Source of the DNA: Epiperipatus broadwayi
Lineage: Eukaryota; Onychophora; Udeonychophora; Euonychophora; Peripatidae
DNA length: 64,000 nt
Assembly: GCA_028023455.1 (NCBI GenBank)
Contig: JAQFVV010006215.1
Span: 7,917,230-7,981,229 of the forward strand
Reading direction: 5' to 3'
In this document: one piece after another, positions 48,020 through 59,454 of the stretch
How positions within the stretch are numbered: the stretch's first letter is position 1
How the letters are laid out: each line of letters starts with the position of its first letter
Made by a program: the position numbers and the translations under genes
Notes under the pieces: model-generated
Told to the model about the DNA's origin: nothing
The model's database searches: none
The model's input: the letters and a program-made list of their open reading frames with translations, nothing else

Positions 48020-49095
48020 TGTAAGATGTGCCCCTTATATCCTTCCAATATCATTTACACATCTTTGGACCTAATTCGAATCCAAAACTCGATATATTAT
48101 CATTCCTTAATAAACACTATACTAATAAAAATGAAGCACTATAATTGATAAACCATTAAGTGTTATATCCATTTAAGCCCCAACTTAATCATACAATTAA
48201 TATATATTTGAATTAAATTATAAAAGGCATACATGACAACTTTTATTAAAATTATCTTGTTAACTAATTGTGATATAACTCGATCACATTACAACAATAT
48301 GAGAAAAATACTATCGGATAAAGTAAATCCAGAAAGAACAAAGATTATTTTAAAGTAAGAAATAAAAAAATATTTTATTGTTATTTACATATTATCCATA
48401 TATAATAATCATTATTAATAATGACATAAACAATGGACCTGAATTAGAATCACAAACTTAATTTTAAAAGTTATCTTAGATGTAATATCCTCCTATGAAT
48501 AGATAAAAAGAAAAAAAAAACAGTCCCGAATAGAGATAAAATTTCTCATCAACTGAATAATGTGCAAAACAGAGAATTCAATTCACAATTCGAATGGAAA
48601 TACCAGTCACTATTTAATTGAAATAATAAAAACAAATACTTAAATATTTAATGAAATAAGAAAAGTATATAGAGTTATAATTAGCCAATTGAGGAATTCA
48701 AAATGAAATCTTCTAAATTAAATTCAGATTATTAGAATTTCCAAATTATAAATCATAGATTTAATCACCTAGAATTAAAGATATCTAATAGTATAAAAAA
48801 TATTACTCTTAATTCATTCAAGATATTTTAATAAAATTATATAACTATATAGACAACCATGCATTGCCAGTACAATAGCATTTTTCTGTAAAAAAAAAGT
48901 TGTTCATGGAGCTATAACTGTTAGAACTGGGATGAAATTGATCTACCACTAAACACCTGTGTCACAAAACTTTAAGTTGACTCTTAATAAATACATCCAA
49001 CAACTTTCATTTTAGTTAATGAGAAATTCCAAATTAACAACTTTCATTTTAAAGCAGAAATTTCAAGGATAAGTGACTTTATGGATGATCTAGAA
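48020..49095 (+). repeat. L2 3' LTR, interrupted by hAT element
   Basis: Matches 39059-40093. After 49095 the hAT element begins; LTR sequence plausibly resumes at 50644 with weak similarity to 40094-40140. Confidence 0.8.
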
Positions 49096-50651
49096 CAGTG
49101 GTCTTCAACTACTGGGCCTCAGAAGTTTTTTGCCGGTCCACAGCTAGACTGTCAAGAAAGTTTGTAATAACAAAATAATAAGATTTTAAACCTTTAATTA
49201 ATATGAACAATTTTTATTTATTTTTTCATCGCATTTTTTCCCGATTAAAAAAAAAGAAACAGAACAAAATCTAATCAATCATACATAAATTAATTCATTT
49301 TCTATTTATCACAGATGTTTATGTGGGTGGGGGAGGGTAGAAAAAAGTTTTTTATTATACAATCTCCGGTTGTCTTTTGATAGCCAATCATGGCTGCTTG
49401 TCAGTGTTGTTAAAACAATAAAATGTAATGTGACTTTTTTTGATCTCTTAAATTTTTTCTACTATCTCTTTTAATATTTCATTTTTAGTGTTTTTTTTTG
49501 GCTATATGGCAATTTTTTTTGGCTTTAACTTTTATTTTGGAAATCAATTTTTATTACCTTTTTTAAAAATAAAAACCAAAAAATAAGTTCTGTCTAACTT
49601 TTACAAAGTATTTCTCAATACACCCTCACCACCCCAAAATAAAGTAAGATCAAAACTTTTGACTTTTTCAAGTTTCAGTTTTTTTTTTGTTTAAAAATAC
49701 AGCCACTTTTTTTTTAGCCTATAAGGAAATATCTTTTTTGCCTTTGTATACCGCTGATATATTAAAACTTTTATTTTTAAAACCAATTTTTATTACCTTT
49801 TTTAAAAATAAAAACAAACCAAAAATAACTTGTCTCAGTGAAGACAAAGTATTTCTCAACCCACTTCCACCAAAAAAAATTAAAATAAGATCTTTTTTGG
49901 CTTCAACTTTTATTTTTGAAATCAATTTTTGTTACATTTTTTTAAAAATAAAAACCAAAAAATAAGTTCTGTCTTTAACTTTTACAAAGAATTTCTCAAT
50001 ACACCCCCACCACCCCAAAATAAAGTAAAATCAAAACTTTTAACTTTTTCAAGTTTCGTTTTCTTTTTTTTTTTGTTTAAAAGTACACCCACTTTTTTTT
50101 TGGCCTATAAGGCAATATTTTTTGGGGTTTTATTTGTATATCACTAAAATACTAAAACTTTTATTTTTAAAACCAATTTCTGTTTACCTTTTTTAAAAAA
50201 TAAAAACAATCAAAAAATAACTTTGGTGTCTATCTTTTGTCTCAGTGACAACGTATTTCTCACTTCCCCACCCCCCAAAAAATAAGATCAGAACTTTTGA
50301 TTTTTTCAACATTCAGGTGAATAACATTTTATTCTTGCATGTTTTAACAATGAAATAATAAACATAAAATGCAAGCACATTAATGAGAACGATTGTTATT
50401 GTATGTTTTCTGTAGCAATATGACTGCGCAACTGAAGAAAGAGTGTTCGGCATGTGAAGGTAAACAACACCATTACAATACACAATAATTAATGTGCTGT
50501 TTTGGTCAGTTATAACAATTATGCTTATCTAAGGCTAAGCAGGTTAAATCTTTAAGAAAATTTATCTGTAAACTTTTGCCGGTCCGCAAAATCTTATCCT
50601 TATTTTTACTGGTCCACAGGTGTGAAAAGGTTGAAGACCACTGATCTAAAC
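49088..50651. mobile_element. Non-autonomous hAT element in the L2 3' LTR
   Basis: Terminal inverted repeats CAGTGGTCTTCAAC at 49096-49109 and its complement at 50630-50643, typical of Charlie-like hAT elements. Subterminal CCGGTCC blocks also pair. Flanks ATCTAGAA and ATCTAAAC are an imperfect 8-bp target duplication (6 of 8). Internally two rounds of a 379-bp unit (49561 versus 49939 onward) rich in A and T runs. No transposase; the open frames at 49687-50147 are translated repeats. Confidence 0.88.
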
Positions 50652-50819
50652 CACTCACATTTTATGATCTTTAGCAATTAATTTGAGAAATAGATTTTCT
50701 CGTGTAATGTTCTTTTTAGTTTACATAACCATTGCTTTGGAATCTAATCGCAGATGCATATTTGCGAATGTTGAAGCTAAATAATTTTATGAAATTGTTT
50801 TTGTATTTTCCACCTTTGG

Positions 50820-51245
50820 CCATTGTTAATTTTTTTTAATTTGAATTTTATAGCATTTTCTTGTTTTTTTCGTATTTATATTTTTGATGGATTTGTTGGA
50901 TTTATTTTGCCTCAGGCAATTTTATTTATGGATTTAAGCCAAGAATTCTTCATTCTAGGGGGGGGGGTCTGTCTTTGGCATATTTTCACCATTAACTCGA
51001 ATTTTATAGCATTTTCTTGTTTTTTTTTGTAATTTATATTTTCGATGGATTTGTTGGATTTATTTTGCCTTACACATTTTTATTTGTGGATGTAAGTGAA
51101 GAATTTTTCATTCTAGAGGGTGGATTCTGTGTTTGGTGCATTTTCACCGATTTCTGTTTTTTTAATTGGAATTTTATAGCATTTTCTTTTTTTTTTTAGT
51201 AATTTATATTTTCGAAGGATTTGTTGAATTTATTTTGCCTTAGAT
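50820..51245 (+). repeat. Tandem repeat, about 156-170 bp unit
   Basis: GAATTTTATAGCATTTTCT recurs at 50843, 50999 and 51169, followed each time by TTTTGATGGATTTGTTG-type sequence. About two and a half units. The two plus-strand frames here are the repeat read through. Confidence 0.85.
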
Positions 51246-52570
51246 GTTTTAATTTTAATTTTCCAATGATTTCACTCATTATTGCATAGAAATTTATCAC
51301 TTGCAGGCTTCTTGGTGGTTCTGCAACATCACCTGATAGCCACAGTACACGTAATCAAACACTACCATTTTATTACATTTGGTATTAATTTTTTTATTTA
51401 CTATCTTATTTTTAGAGTTATAATTATTTATTAAGTGCACAGGAAATATATGAAAATACTTTTAACACAGGTAACCTGTATCAAATGCACCTTAAATTAA
51501 AACAAAATTTATTACTTACCTTATCCTTTTCAATGTCTTTGATCATATGTTTCGGTCATCTGTGATAGAATTGTAAGTAATAAAAAAATTTATAAAAAAA
51601 ACAATTAAGATTAGGGGTGCTCTAGTTGAAATGTCACATCGGATATATGAATTGCTTGACAAAGTGTATGCTTCTAATGTATCTATGGTTCAAGAGGTTT
51701 GTCTGACTTTCGGGCTGATGGATGGTTGTGATTGGGTTGCAGCATGCTATAACTCATTGGAAGCTTCACTTACTTTCTGTTCAGTTATATATAATCTGAT
51801 CATTTACTTATTTACCTTTTTTTTAAAAAAAAAGTTTATTTTTAGTTAAATTTATTTTAATATTTTTGGAGTGCTGCCATCTTTTAATAATTTATAATAT
51901 TACAATATTATTCATTTTTATACATCTTTTTTATTTTATTTTAAACAAATATAAATCGTTTTCTCAGTCAATTATAAGGCAAAATTATATTTATGTATAT
52001 GTAACGATTCTTTAATTCTTTTTTTTTGTTTAGTTTTTAATAGTACCTTTTCTGTAAAACATAACCATGGTTTGTATTATAAAATTGTATGTTTAAAAAC
52101 GTTAAAATAATATATTTTCACATATAGCTGGAAATATCTGCTGCCAGCTTGAAATATCTAAAGCAAAAAAAAAAAAAACTTTGGACAAAAGTATGAATTT
52201 GCCATTTTGTAATATTATAAATAAAATATATTGCTTGTTGTATAGTACTGTATGGAGTCTTGGATACTTCTCCAAAAATTTATCAATTTCAAACTTCTTT
52301 GGTTAATTGAATGTTGTTTTAAATTCTTAAAGAATTAGTTTAGATATATATTCTAATGATTTTAAAGAGTACAAAAATAATTTTTCAGCTCATCAATTGT
52401 GCGATGCTAAGAACAAAAATGAATCTTTTACCTAATAAAATAGATTAAGATTGATATAACAGAAAGATGAGCATTATTTACAAATTTATTTAAATGATTT
52501 TTGAGAATTATAGCTTATGTATTATCTTAGTAATGTATCTGGATTTATTTCATATATATATGTTAAATAG
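51246..52570. other. AT-rich DNA without recognised genes
   Basis: The 72-codon frame at 51631-51849 has a non-A/T-biased first half (ELLDKVYASNVSMVQEVCL) but no recognised domain and no clear splice context. Confidence 0.35.
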
Positions 52571-52826
52571 AGGAATTTGAACTTAGGATTTTCAGTCTAT
52601 ATTCATCCTCCACTCCATCTCAAACAACCACTACACATGACTACATATATGTGAAAAAGATAGATGATCCCGAATACATATATTTGGTGCAGAACCAGCT
52701 CAAATCAGGTGGACATACATATATTGCAGATCATTTATCATTTTCACATGTATGTAAATTTGTGTATTGGTTATTTGAAATAAAGTGGAGGATGAATTAG
52801 ATTGAAAATCCTAAGTTCAAATTCCT
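52571..52826. mobile_element. 256-bp palindromic element (MITE-like)
   Basis: The two ends (52571-52614 and 52784-52826) are inverted copies over about 43 bp, and the inner parts (52650-52677 and 52732-52759) pair as well, so nearly the whole element folds on itself. The inner sequence (GAAAAAGATAGATGATC, GGTGCAGAACCAGCT) resembles family S, which suggests an inverted dimer of a family-S relative. Confidence 0.8.
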
Positions 52827-53060
52827 TTATTACTAACGTAAGCATTCAGTATAATGAATAAATAAGCTAATTACATATATATACACATATATGCATTTTC
52901 AAAAATGGAATATAAAAAAATAACTACTAAAGAAAAAAAAGTTTTGATTTGTAAGTGAACTCATATTTTATATAATATATACAAAAAATCTAATTTATTT
53001 GTATATTTATGTGCTTAATTATGTATTTATATATTCATATAGTTTTTTTTTTTCTTGCAG
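52827..53060. other. Putative intron end before the FAM13-like exon
   Basis: A/T-rich, ending in a long T tract and TTTCTTGCAG, a strong acceptor. Confidence 0.45.
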
Positions 53061-53113
53061 ATAACAAAACTTGAAAGACAAATTATGAGGCCTTTATACA
53101 ATCGTTATCGCAA
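53061..53113 (+). CDS. FAM13-like exon
   Basis: After the acceptor at 53060 the frame reads ITKLERQIMRPLYNRYR, closely resembling the conserved segment T-K-x-E-R-Q-I/V-x-K/R-P-L-Y-D/N-R-Y-R of FAM13A/B proteins. A weak donor (AA then GTTAAAG) at 53114 would end the exon. If not spliced, the frame continues through KLKKCLLQNT to a TAA at 53142-53144. FAM13 proteins carry RhoGAP and coiled-coil parts; none of the neighbouring exons was identified in the window, so this may be one exon of a gene with very long introns or a lone remnant. Confidence 0.6.
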
Positions 53114-53144
53114 GTTAAAGAAATGTTTACTTCAGAATACTTAA

Positions 53145-53959
53145 AAAATACTATATTACTAAAGATAACAGTCTATTCAAAAGTAACCCTTCAGCCTGTT
53201 TACAAAATCGGGCTAAATCCTGTGGTGTCACACCTACTGATAAAAATCCTAACTGTGGTGAATATACAAAGGGATTTTTTTTTAGTTTCACCTTCTGGAG
53301 TATCCATAAATAATGTCCATGTGACACAATGTACCTATTTTGAATAGATCATAGATGAACACTTAAGTTTTAATTGGACATGTAACAAAAGGATACTGTT
53401 ACTTTTTCCTGCTGGAGAACTAATTTTTTCACTATTTTATAAATAGTTATGTAAGGAAAATAAAAAGGTCAAATTTCAGTTTATAAAAATGTTATGGAAA
53501 TTATTTTACAAAACACTTTAATAAAATTGTTTTAAAAAATTAAACTTGTTAAAGTGTTATTCCTTTTTTTTTATTGCTCCAGATGGTAGTTCCAGGCTAG
53601 TTTCTAGTTAATACCTTTATCAACAGAGATAACTAGATTGCTATTATCAATAAAGATACTTTACATTTATTATTTTTAACAAAGTTGTTTATCCAAATCA
53701 CAAAATGTATGAATTAATAAATAGCTAGTCACCCATATGCATAGGGATATCCAACAACCATTTTAGTATTATACCTATTTCATCTCAGAACAGATTTTTA
53801 TCAAGTGATCTTGAAAATTAATATCATTCTCCCACTACACTTTAACTAATAACTCTAAATATTTAAATTAGAATATGTGATTTTATTCAGGAGAGAAAAA
53901 AATTAAAACACTTAAAATGCATAAGCATTTATTTTATATAGCGCACGTTTATAAATTGT
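53145..53959. other. No gene assigned
   Basis: Frame 53123-53347 overlaps the exon in another phase and has no motif. TTAAAATGCATAA at 53912-53924 recurs at 54152-54164, around the next element. Confidence 0.4.
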
Positions 53960-54153
53960 AATACATTAAAGATCAGCCTGTCAAGCTTATTGTGCGTGCC
54001 CATATAAAGCATTTGGGTTGGATAGAATAAGTGATTCATCTTATTCTTTCCTAAATACTATATCTTGTATTGGGAGTCAAAGTATTCATTTATTATTAAC
54101 ACTTGTAAAAAGCACTTGCACACTAATCTTGACAGGCTGATCTTTAATGTATT
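53960..54153. mobile_element. 194-bp palindromic element (MITE-like)
   Basis: Perfect 26-bp inverted ends at 53960-53985 and 54128-54153, with further inner pairing (GTGCGTGC versus GCAAGTGC, and AGAATAAG versus CTTATTCT). No coding capacity. Confidence 0.85.
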
Positions 54154-55225
54154 AAAATGCATAATTATATATATATAAATTAAGTTTGATGTCTATATTC
54201 TTTCAAAAATATATGTAATATTCAAATCTATATTGTAACCAAATGGATTACATAGCACACACTAATGTAGTGGGTGCACATAAATATATATATAAAAGTT
54301 GAAAGGAAAAGTAGAAATAAACACAGAATAAAATTTTGTAGATATTTTTTTTTATATTTCCTAAAATAAAGTAATAATAAGTAAAGGGTTAAATAACTCT
54401 GGGTTTAAAATAATATTTTATTGTAAAATTAAACTTTTAAAAGGTCTGAATATATATATATTGTATTATTATTGTTGTTGATTGTGAAATGTGGAAACAC
54501 AATACTTGTTTTTGAAATTTTTTTAATTAATTAAAACATGTATGTTTTCAAAGGGATTAGAGAGATAAAAATAAAAACTGTTTTCAATCAAGATGCTATT
54601 ATCACCTTAGATGATTCTATAAAAGGGCTGATAACAAAATTAGCTCCAGTCTGGATAATGATTTTTGAAGAGAGCAGTCTGGATAATAATTTTTGTAAGA
54701 GCAGTCGGCTGAAAAGTTGGTTACAATATTTTGTTGCAACTTGATGAAGTGCAGCAGTTGGTTTTAGCTGACCATAGAATTTGCAGAATAGCTACCATAA
54801 ACTGATATAGCTGAAGGCAAGATAATAGACTGTTTTCCTTAGCAGAAGTTTGAATTCACATGGAGAAAATGACCCACTTCTTTGTGCTGAAATTTATAGC
54901 CTTAAGCATGGAGAGGACAGTTGCTTGTCTGAAATCTATCAAACTAAGACTGCTGCTTGCCTGGAACAATCCTAGACAGAAAGGGAGACCAACATTTTAC
55001 ATGGATTCCATTTTACCTGATGATGACAACAAACCTGGATTAGATTTTTCTGATGGACCAAGAACCAAGCTTACCAAAAGAAAGTTTGAAGAAATTGGTA
55101 TACTTATGCTGCTGTTTATCAATACATGCAGGGAAACACAGATAAACATGTCACATGTATATACAGTGAGTTATTTTATTTTAATATTTCTTAAAATGAC
55201 TTTTAAAATTATAAATTAATAACTT
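54154..55225 (+). other. Region with partly open frames, gene not assigned
   Basis: 54538-54744 and 54860-55219 are open in plus frames, and composition at 54850-55110 is GC-richer. The segment from 54997 (GRPTFYMDSILPDDD, then GPRTKLTKRKFEEIG) is preceded by CCTAGACAG and followed by a donor-like GGTATAC at 55098, as an exon might be. A 26-bp direct duplication (AGTCTGGATAATGATTTTTG type) lies at 54649-54695. No family recognised. Confidence 0.3.
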
Positions 55226-56100
55226 AAAGCAAAACAAGTAAATAATTTGCTTAAGTCAAATGTCTAAAAGAAAAACGATTTGATATATATTTAAAGAAAT
55301 TGTTTTGGTAAATCCTTATAAAAAAATGACATTAAAAGAAGAATATATAACTTAAATGCAAGCATAATTTTGCTTGAATTAAAATCAAAAAGAAAAAAAA
55401 TTGTTAAACTATGAAAGAATTAAGCAACATGATTCTATATACTTTCAATATGAATAATTATAAAAAATATAATATTATTGAAACAAGTTGAAATAGCTAA
55501 AATTAGTGTGCATATATACACACACTCAGATATGCAAATTTTAATCATTTTTTGTTATTGAATATTAATTATATATTATAAATCACGCATCTGTGTGCAT
55601 ATATATGTAAACCATAGTAATAATCTGAATTGTAAATTGTAATTTTGTAAATCAATGTAACAATTTGAATAGTAATTTTGTCAGTCACAAATACGATAAT
55701 TTTTTTTATTGTATATTATTCAAAATCAGTCCTTAGGTATCATTTATTATTTTGTGAATAATAAAGTTCTATTTAATTGTTAAAATTGTATTGCATCATA
55801 TCTTGGTCACATACAGTAATAGAGCTTATGTTCCCTGAGCTAGATTTGTGCATGGGATAAATATATAAGTGGGGATGCGTATTTAGTTGCTTTTGGGGCA
55901 TCCAGTGACAATCAATCATCATCCTGGTTGGTGCAAAAGAGAATACTCTTTAAAGCCCATGCACTATTATCTTTTATTTTACTTTAGACTTATTAAAAGT
56001 TAAGTTTATAGTTGGCCCGTACATTAATGGTACTAAGTGGCCAGAGCATTGATGATAATCAGTATGTTTTAATATCCCAGCATTATTATTTAGATTTTCT
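55226..56100. other. AT-rich DNA without recognised genes
   Basis: Nothing supported. 55815-55960 is slightly GC-richer. Confidence 0.45.
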
Positions 56101-56420
56101 GATTATTGTGTATTTTAATGAATGGACACTAAGCTGGTGCATCCAAGTTATATTTAAATAATTGCCTAAGGTGGCAAAGGCTCAATAGTTAGCCTGGTCT
56201 AAAGAAGACACAATTTCAATCCAGTCACAAGATGGACTGATGGTTTATTGTACTGATTTATTTTATTCCCATCAATGATGACAATGAATGGTAATTTTGA
56301 GCAGTACTCATACTTACTTAGACTGACATTTACTTTTTGATAATGCTGGTTGATATATGATTGATGTATTGTTATTTTAGCTCCTCTTCTGAGTTAGTTG
56401 GCTGATCTCTCAATGTTCAC
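56101..56420 (+). repeat. tRNA-derived SINE-like segment
   Basis: AAGGCTCAATAGTTAGC at 56177-56193 resembles a Pol III A box (TGGCTCAATGGTTAG type), and TTTCAATCC at 56214-56222 lies at the right distance for a B box. No cloverleaf remains. A single copy in the window, so family status is inferred. Confidence 0.45.
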
Positions 56421-56993
56421 AGAGATTCTCATCATCTCATGTCCCTTTAAATATATGTTACTTATATATATACTTTTGTAAATAATTTGTAAATTAGTGA
56501 TGATTTTTCCATCACCCAGTTCAAACTCTTTTTGATGCCCCCAATCCCATTACAATATATATATATATATTAAATACAGTAAAATTCACACATTTATTTT
56601 ATTAGAAGTACTCCTGGCTATATATCTTGTAGTCATTGTCAACTATATAACATTGAATAATTAAAATGAGACATCTTTTCATAACATCCATTATTCAGTT
56701 CATAACATCCATTATTCAGTTCAGTTCTCCCAAAATTCTGTTATTTTAATGTTTGATGATTGATGATTCATTAACATTTAACGATTTCTTGAAATTACTA
56801 TAGCTTCTTTTATTTTACGAATATTGTGGCAATTTTCAATTTGTATAGTTTTATAATCAAATTTAAATCTGTATTTACAAATTTTATTATGATCAAATAT
56901 AACAGATGATGGATTATTTTCATCTTTTCCTTATTGTCTCTCTTTTTGAATTAATTTATATAAAAGCATATGTTCTTTTATTCTCTTTTCTAA
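56421..56993. other. AT-rich DNA without recognised genes
   Basis: A 20-bp tandem duplication (CATAACATCCATTATTCAGT) near 56680-56725 is the only structure seen. Confidence 0.5.
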
Positions 56994-57612
56994 TGTGTTA
57001 TGTATACGTATTGCATTGTACATAAAAAATTATAATACATTTATATATATATATCAGTAATTATAAAAAGTTTAAAATGCTCAGAGGTAAAATATCTGAC
57101 GATATATTCCTACAGTATGTTTAACTGGTATGAATCACCACCCGATTCTGTCTTAGCAGTAATAAAGATAAGAAAGGAGATAACAGTTCTGGTTTATTTT
57201 CCCTTCTGTGTTGTAGTCGCATGGACCACAGAGTGAATAGCAGTTCCGTTTTGGAATGCAGATCTGAAGGAAAGACAAGACTATCCCCGACTCCCTGTGC
57301 ATGGACAGGAAGGGCAGTATATAAGGCCCAGTCAGAACAAGAGAATCGTCACAACATAGCAGCATAACCAGAATATGGCATGCCGAGCAACACCAGAACT
57401 CGTGATCCAGTGAACTCCACTCCTGAAGGTACCAAAGTGGACATAGAGATTTATGCAGGTCATCCCTGTCTTATTATTATTTATGGTAAGCCATGGGGTC
57501 AGTTTTATATAAGCATCATTTTAATTATATTAATGTTTGTTGTAAATTATGCAATGTATTTATTGTAAATAAACAGTTGTTGCTATCGTTAATCAGTAGT
57601 AATCAAAATTAT
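56994..57612 (+). repeat. L3 5' LTR
   Basis: Matches 58886-59450 over about 550 bp. TATA element at 57318-57326 and an AATAAACA poly-A-type signal near 57568. The exact end is uncertain (57612 or a few bases to either side); no primer site could be matched to a tRNA. Confidence 0.78.
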
Positions 57613-58400
57613 TTACCATCATGCCTTCATAGTGGGGGAAGACATTGCAATTGGTGCAGATGCAGCAGTTAAGTCAATTTATTTATGGCTGTGCCCTTGA
57701 TAGCAAGGGGGATATTGCAATTGGCACAGTCAAAAAGTTGAACCTAGTTAAGGATAGAAGTTTTAAAATTGGCAGACTAGGGTTTCAAAAGCAAAATTTT
57801 ACTTATTTGGTAACATTCCTGGTGTATAATAGGCTATGGCTCATTGTGTTTCATAGGAATGTAGAAGTAATAATAGGAATAGTTCTTTTTCACTAATAGG
57901 AAATTTAATTGGAAATTAGTTCTGGCTGTGGTGGGAAACATAGCAAAGCTATAGTTCAATTTTGAAAATAGTTTCGTAATCATTGAAAGCTGAAATGGGA
58001 TAGATGGAGTGAAAGAATTGCATTTGTTGTGTTTTAAAAATCAAAATGTGTGAAAAGTCAAGAGTAATCAAAATTTTAAATAGTAACGGTAATGGTAACC
58101 TCATGTAGGAAAACACTGTGATCTTCAGTTTAAAGTAAAATTAGAATAGTTTGGTGATACAAAATGTGTTATACAATGGGAGTGTAGGAGTTAAATAGCT
58201 TGTTAAGATTAGTAACCTTGATGTCAGTATAAAACAATCAGGTTAGAAAAACTTTTGAATCTGGTAACTGTAGATTGAAATCGAGCTAAATTGTAAACAG
58301 TGTTGTTGCAGATTTGAAAAAAGAAATCTCAATAACCAGTAATAATAGCACTAATTATGGATTTAATTATGCTGATCTATTTATGAATTTGTCAAAGTTT
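57613..58400 (+). other. L3 internal region
   Basis: A tandem echo ATTGCAATTGGCACAG / ATTGCAATTGGTGCAG occurs at 57647 and 57715. The frame 57645-57896 is open but resembles nothing known. No gag, protease, RT or integrase motif on either strand. Confidence 0.5.
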
Positions 58401-58735
58401 GTGGGTTGAGAAAGAAATCTACAAAGCTTGTGACAAAAAAGAATGCCGGTTAAGTAGTGGACAAGTTGTGGATTTGAAGAAAGAAATCTACAAAACTTGC
58501 AGCAACAAAGAGTGCCAGTTAAGTAGTGGCCAAGTTGTGGGTTTGAAAAAAGAAATCTACAAATCTAGCGGAAAAAATAGTATCGGGTATGTAATGGGCA
58601 GGAGAGTGGGTTTGAAAAAGGAAATCTATAAAGCTTGCTGCAAAAATAGTACCGGTTAAGTAATGGGCAAGAAAATGGTTTTGAAAAAAAGAAATCTACC
58701 AGGCTTGTAGTAAATAGAGCACTTAGGAACTAGTG
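58401..58735 (+). repeat. 69-bp in-frame tandem repeat inside L3
   Basis: Units 58401-58467 (67 bp), 58468-58536, 58537-58605, 58606-58674 (69 bp each) and a partial fifth. The plus frame 58399-58659 encodes a 23-residue repeat around LKKEIYKTCSNKECQLSSGQ. A degenerate sixth start lies near 58310. Unit length is a multiple of three; units three and four lose the Cys pair. Confidence 0.85.
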
Positions 58736-58885
58736 CATAATTAATAAGTCAACATTGGTGCTATTGAAAGTATTTGGAAATGAAGAGATTAATAACTGAG
58801 TAAATAAAAGTAAGATTAAGAAGGGGAACAATGAGTTGTTTTCCTGTAAGGACTACTGAACTTCAGAAAAGGTAATTTCTGAAGT

Positions 58886-59450
58886 TGTGTGAGGTGTGCT
58901 ATATATATGCATTGCATTGTAAATACGTTAATAGTATATATATATATATCAGCAATTATAGAAAGTTTAAAATGCTTAGAGGTAAAATATTTAACGATAT
59001 TTTACTACAGTATGTTTAACTGGTATGAATCCCCACCTGATTCTCACTTAGCAGTAATAAAGATAAGAAAGGAGGTAACAGTTCAGGTTATTTCCCCCTC
59101 CTTCTGTGTTGTAGATGCATGGACCGCAGAGTGAATAGCAGTTTCATTTTGGAACATGGACGTGAAGGAAAGACAAGGCTATCCCAGACTCCTGTGCATG
59201 GATGAGAAGAGCAGTATATAAGGCCCAATCAGAACAAGAGAATCATCATGAAATAGCAGTGTAACCAGAAGATGGCATGCCGGGCAAAACCAGAACTCAT
59301 GATTCAATGAACACTGGCACTGAAGGTACCACAGTGGACATAGGGATTTATACAGGCCATCCATGCCTTATTATTTATTATAAGCCATGAGGCCAGTTTT
59401 ATGTAAGCATCATTTAATTATATTAATGTTAGTTTGTTGCATAATGTATA
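58886..59450 (+). repeat. L3 3' LTR, truncated
   Basis: TATA element at 59213-59222 as in the 5' copy. Similarity stops near GCATAATGTATATTTAGATT (about 59455), well before the end of the other LTR, where the Penelope-like segment starts. Confidence 0.78.
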
Positions 59451-59454
59451 TTTA

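Larger units (their letters stand above)
39059..50750 (+). mobile_element. LTR element L2 (Gypsy-type, deleted) with captured host sequence
   Basis: Direct repeats starting TGTAAGATGTGCCCCTT at 39059 and 48020 are the LTRs. A polypurine-type GGGTGATAA sits directly before the second. Inside are a coiled-coil gag-like region, an integrase C-terminus and a beta-spectrin-derived stretch; protease, RT and RNase H are missing (under 0.9 kb separates gag and integrase remnants). T2 is inserted in the 5' part and a hAT element in the 3' LTR. The right outer end is uncertain (about 50.7 kb) because LTR similarity fades after the hAT insertion. Confidence 0.75.
56994..59450 (+). mobile_element. LTR element L3, small and without recognisable pol
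   Basis: Direct repeats 56994-57612 and 58886-59450 bound only 1.27 kb of internal sequence. Each starts with TGTG and carries GCAGTATATAAGGCCC. The internal part has an open stretch (57645-57896) with no known domain and the 69-bp tandem repeat at 58401-58735. Size and content fit a TRIM/LARD-type non-autonomous element. The right LTR is truncated where the Penelope-like remnant begins. Confidence 0.78.

Noticed and set aside
49687-50147. Open frames of 70-90 codons inside the hAT element
   Set aside because: They are read through 379-bp repeats and homopolymers and change with unit number; residues are almost only F, K, I and L.
50823-51199. Two similar plus-strand frames suggesting a duplicated membrane protein
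   Set aside because: Both are the same tandem repeat translated; T-rich DNA gives Phe/Leu-rich peptides that mimic membrane segments.
54538-55219. A host gene made of two exons
   Set aside because: Frames are partly open and one has splice-like edges, but no family could be recognised and a local duplication confuses the first; kept only as an unassigned region.
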